From Candidatus Saccharibacteria bacterium CG10_big_fil_rev_8_21_14_0_10_47_8 (lineage in GTDB: Bacteria > Patescibacteriota > Saccharimonadia > Saccharimonadales > UBA10212): a DNA stretch of 7,077 nt. Positions 6,214-7,077 of the stretch are shown here, in pieces. Location of the stretch: positions 1-7,077 of the forward strand of contig PFEG01000056.1 in the NCBI GenBank assembly GCA_002793885.1, written 5' to 3'. A program made the translations under genes and the position numbers. Within the stretch, counting starts at the first letter, position 1. Each line of letters opens with the position of its first letter. The notes below the pieces were generated by a model, which saw only the letters and a list, made by a program, of their open reading frames with translations, made no database searches and was not told the origin of the DNA.

Positions 6214-6858
6214 CTAAGTTGTTCCGGTCTCGTCGGCGATGCGCTGCAGACTTTCGAAAGCATGCAGCGGATCTTCGGACTTTTGGATAAAACCGCCGAC
6301 GTTAAGCACATCCACACCGCCGCCGACCAGCTGCGAGATATTTTGGTCATTAATTCCGCCATCCCAACCAATTTCTAGATTGGGCTTGGCGGTTTTTAGA
6401 GGCCCTATCTTGGCCAACAGATCCAGATTAGTCCGACCGCCGTAATTGCCCAGATCGCCACTAAAAATTAGAACGTGGTCAATTATCTCTAAGGCCGGAA
6501 TAATAACCCTTGGGGCGGTAGCCGGCAGCAAAGCTACGCCAACTTTTACTTCCAGACTTTTACAGTAACCAACAACTTCCATAAAATTACCTTCGGCCTC
6601 GGCATGAACGATAATCATATGCGGGCGGTGCTCCAAAATTATTTGAGCGGCTGGCAAAGGGTTTTTGTACATCAGATGAAAATCAGCCATGATACCGACT
6701 GGCCACCAGACCTGCTCGGGTTTAACGGTAGTTGAGGCCGCGAACATACCATCCGTTAGGTCAATCTGGATCCGTTGGGCAAAATGCGCCACGCGCTCCA
6801 TCTCCTGATGATATTGGTCTAAACTATCGGCCAAAATAGCCGGGCAAACGACTGCCAT
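6214..6858 (-). CDS. ribulose-phosphate 3-epimerase-like protein, divergent active site
   Basis: 214 residues, near the usual 220 for Rpe, a TIM barrel that interconverts ribulose-5-phosphate and xylulose-5-phosphate in the cytosol. Visible family elements are CPAILADS (5-12, for the usual PSILSAD), IQIDLTDGMF (30-39), DFHLMYKNP (59-67, metal-ligand H61), IIVHAEAE (82-89), GVALLPATA (107-115), FSGDLGNYGGR (132-142) and WDGGI (165-169, D166). Against the textbook enzyme, the first metal-binding histidine of the H-x-D pair is Q31 (D33 kept), the methionine before the next aspartate is T35, NPATP is LPATA, and the phosphate-loop NPGFGGQ is replaced by GDLGNYGGR. Membership of the barrel family is secure; standard epimerase activity is likely from its neighbours but not certain. 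The ATG at 6858 follows the rpiB-like stop by 2 nt with a modest AAGG ribosome-binding site, so the two genes are coupled. Confidence 0.82.
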   Translation of the reverse strand: MAVVCPAILADSLDQYHQEMERVAHFAQRIQIDLTDGMFAASTTVKPEQVWWPVGIMADFHLMYKNPLPAAQIILEHRPHMIIVHAEAEGNFMEVVGYCKSLEVKVGVALLPATAPRVIIPALEIIDHVLIFSGDLGNYGGRTNLDLLAKIGPLKTAKPNLEIGWDGGINDQNISQLVGGGVDVLNVGGFIQKSEDPLHAFESLQRIADETGTT

Positions 6859-6860
6859 AC

Positions 6861-7077
6861 TTAGGCCTTGTCCAGCTTAGAATTACGGCGGATGTGCCTT
6901 GGTTCATTACTAAACGGGGTTTCCAACCACAGCCGGGTAGCATTCTTCATGTCTTCCGGACTCAAAAACCGAGCTGCCAAACTAAGCATATTGGCATCAT
7001 TATGTTGCCGCGATAACTTGATTATTTCGTAGGGGTCATGGCTGACCCTGCCGGAAGCATCCACAACCTTACGGGCC
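6861..7077 (-). CDS. rpiB: ribose-5-phosphate isomerase B (RpiB/LacAB family), C-terminal part
   Basis: Only the last 71 full codons are in the window; the frame stays open through position 7077, so the start lies outside. RpiB interconverts ribose-5-phosphate and ribulose-5-phosphate and supplies the substrate of the next gene's product. The conserved SRQHNDANMLSLAARFL is close to E. coli RpiB (SRQHNDTNVLAFGSR), and RLWLETPFSNEPRHIRR matches the C-terminal helix and phosphate-binding RH-x-x-R. The segment before it (ARKVVDASGRVSHDPYEIIKL) looks a few residues longer than in E. coli. The catalytic cysteine region is outside the window. A GTG at 7064 is an internal valine codon, not the start. 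The stop is 2 nt before the rpe-like ATG. Confidence 0.88.
   Translation of the reverse strand, partial: ARKVVDASGRVSHDPYEIIKLSRQHNDANMLSLAARFLSPEDMKNATRLWLETPFSNEPRHIRRNSKLDKA

Noticed and set aside
7062..7064. GTG at 7064 as the start of a 67-codon gene.
   Set aside because: The frame stays open upstream to the window edge and the residues match the middle of RpiB, so this is an internal valine of a partial gene.

Overview
All recognisable genes lie on the minus strand, so transcription runs from high to low coordinates. The window is a compact sugar-phosphate locus: ribose-5-phosphate isomerase B (partial), a ribulose-phosphate 3-epimerase-like protein, the N-terminal half of transketolase, a small two-helix membrane protein, the C-terminal half of transketolase, class I fructose-bisphosphate aldolase, a PfkB-type sugar kinase, an unrecognised 428-residue protein, and the start of a LOG/SLOG-family protein cut by the left edge. 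There are no tRNA or rRNA genes, mobile elements or CRISPR arrays.

The style suggests a Candidate Phyla Radiation (Patescibacteria) bacterium, possibly Saccharibacteria or a relative: small genes, gaps of about 2 nt or overlaps of 8 nt, a split transketolase, a non-oxidative pentose phosphate gene set, and standard use of TGA as stop. GC content looks like the high forties in percent. This placement is an inference from gene content and style, not from a marker gene.

Layout by transcription unit. (1) 7077-6214: rpiB-like then rpe-like, 2 nt apart. (2) A 130-bp intergenic region holds a cluster of AGTCAYTAGT-type repeats, a perfect 7-bp-arm palindrome and a consensus TATAAT box only about 10 bp before the transketolase start, implying an almost leaderless mRNA. 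(3) 6083-2816: tktN, membrane protein, tktC, fba; the first three overlap by 8 nt at each junction, and fba follows 20 nt later. (4) A 116-bp gap with an extended -10 box, then 2699-1: PfkB kinase, the 428-residue protein and the LOG-family gene, with 2-nt gaps.

Together RpiB, Rpe and transketolase interconvert pentose, tetrose, hexose and heptose phosphates; no transaldolase is present in the window. Aldolase plus a PfkB kinase could act on fructose phosphates and, by inference, on sedoheptulose phosphates, closing the pathway without transaldolase. The most unusual feature is the membrane-protein gene lodged between the two transketolase halves, flanked by identical 11-bp start/stop junctions. 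That looks like a gene inserted into an ancestral tktN-tktC overlap.
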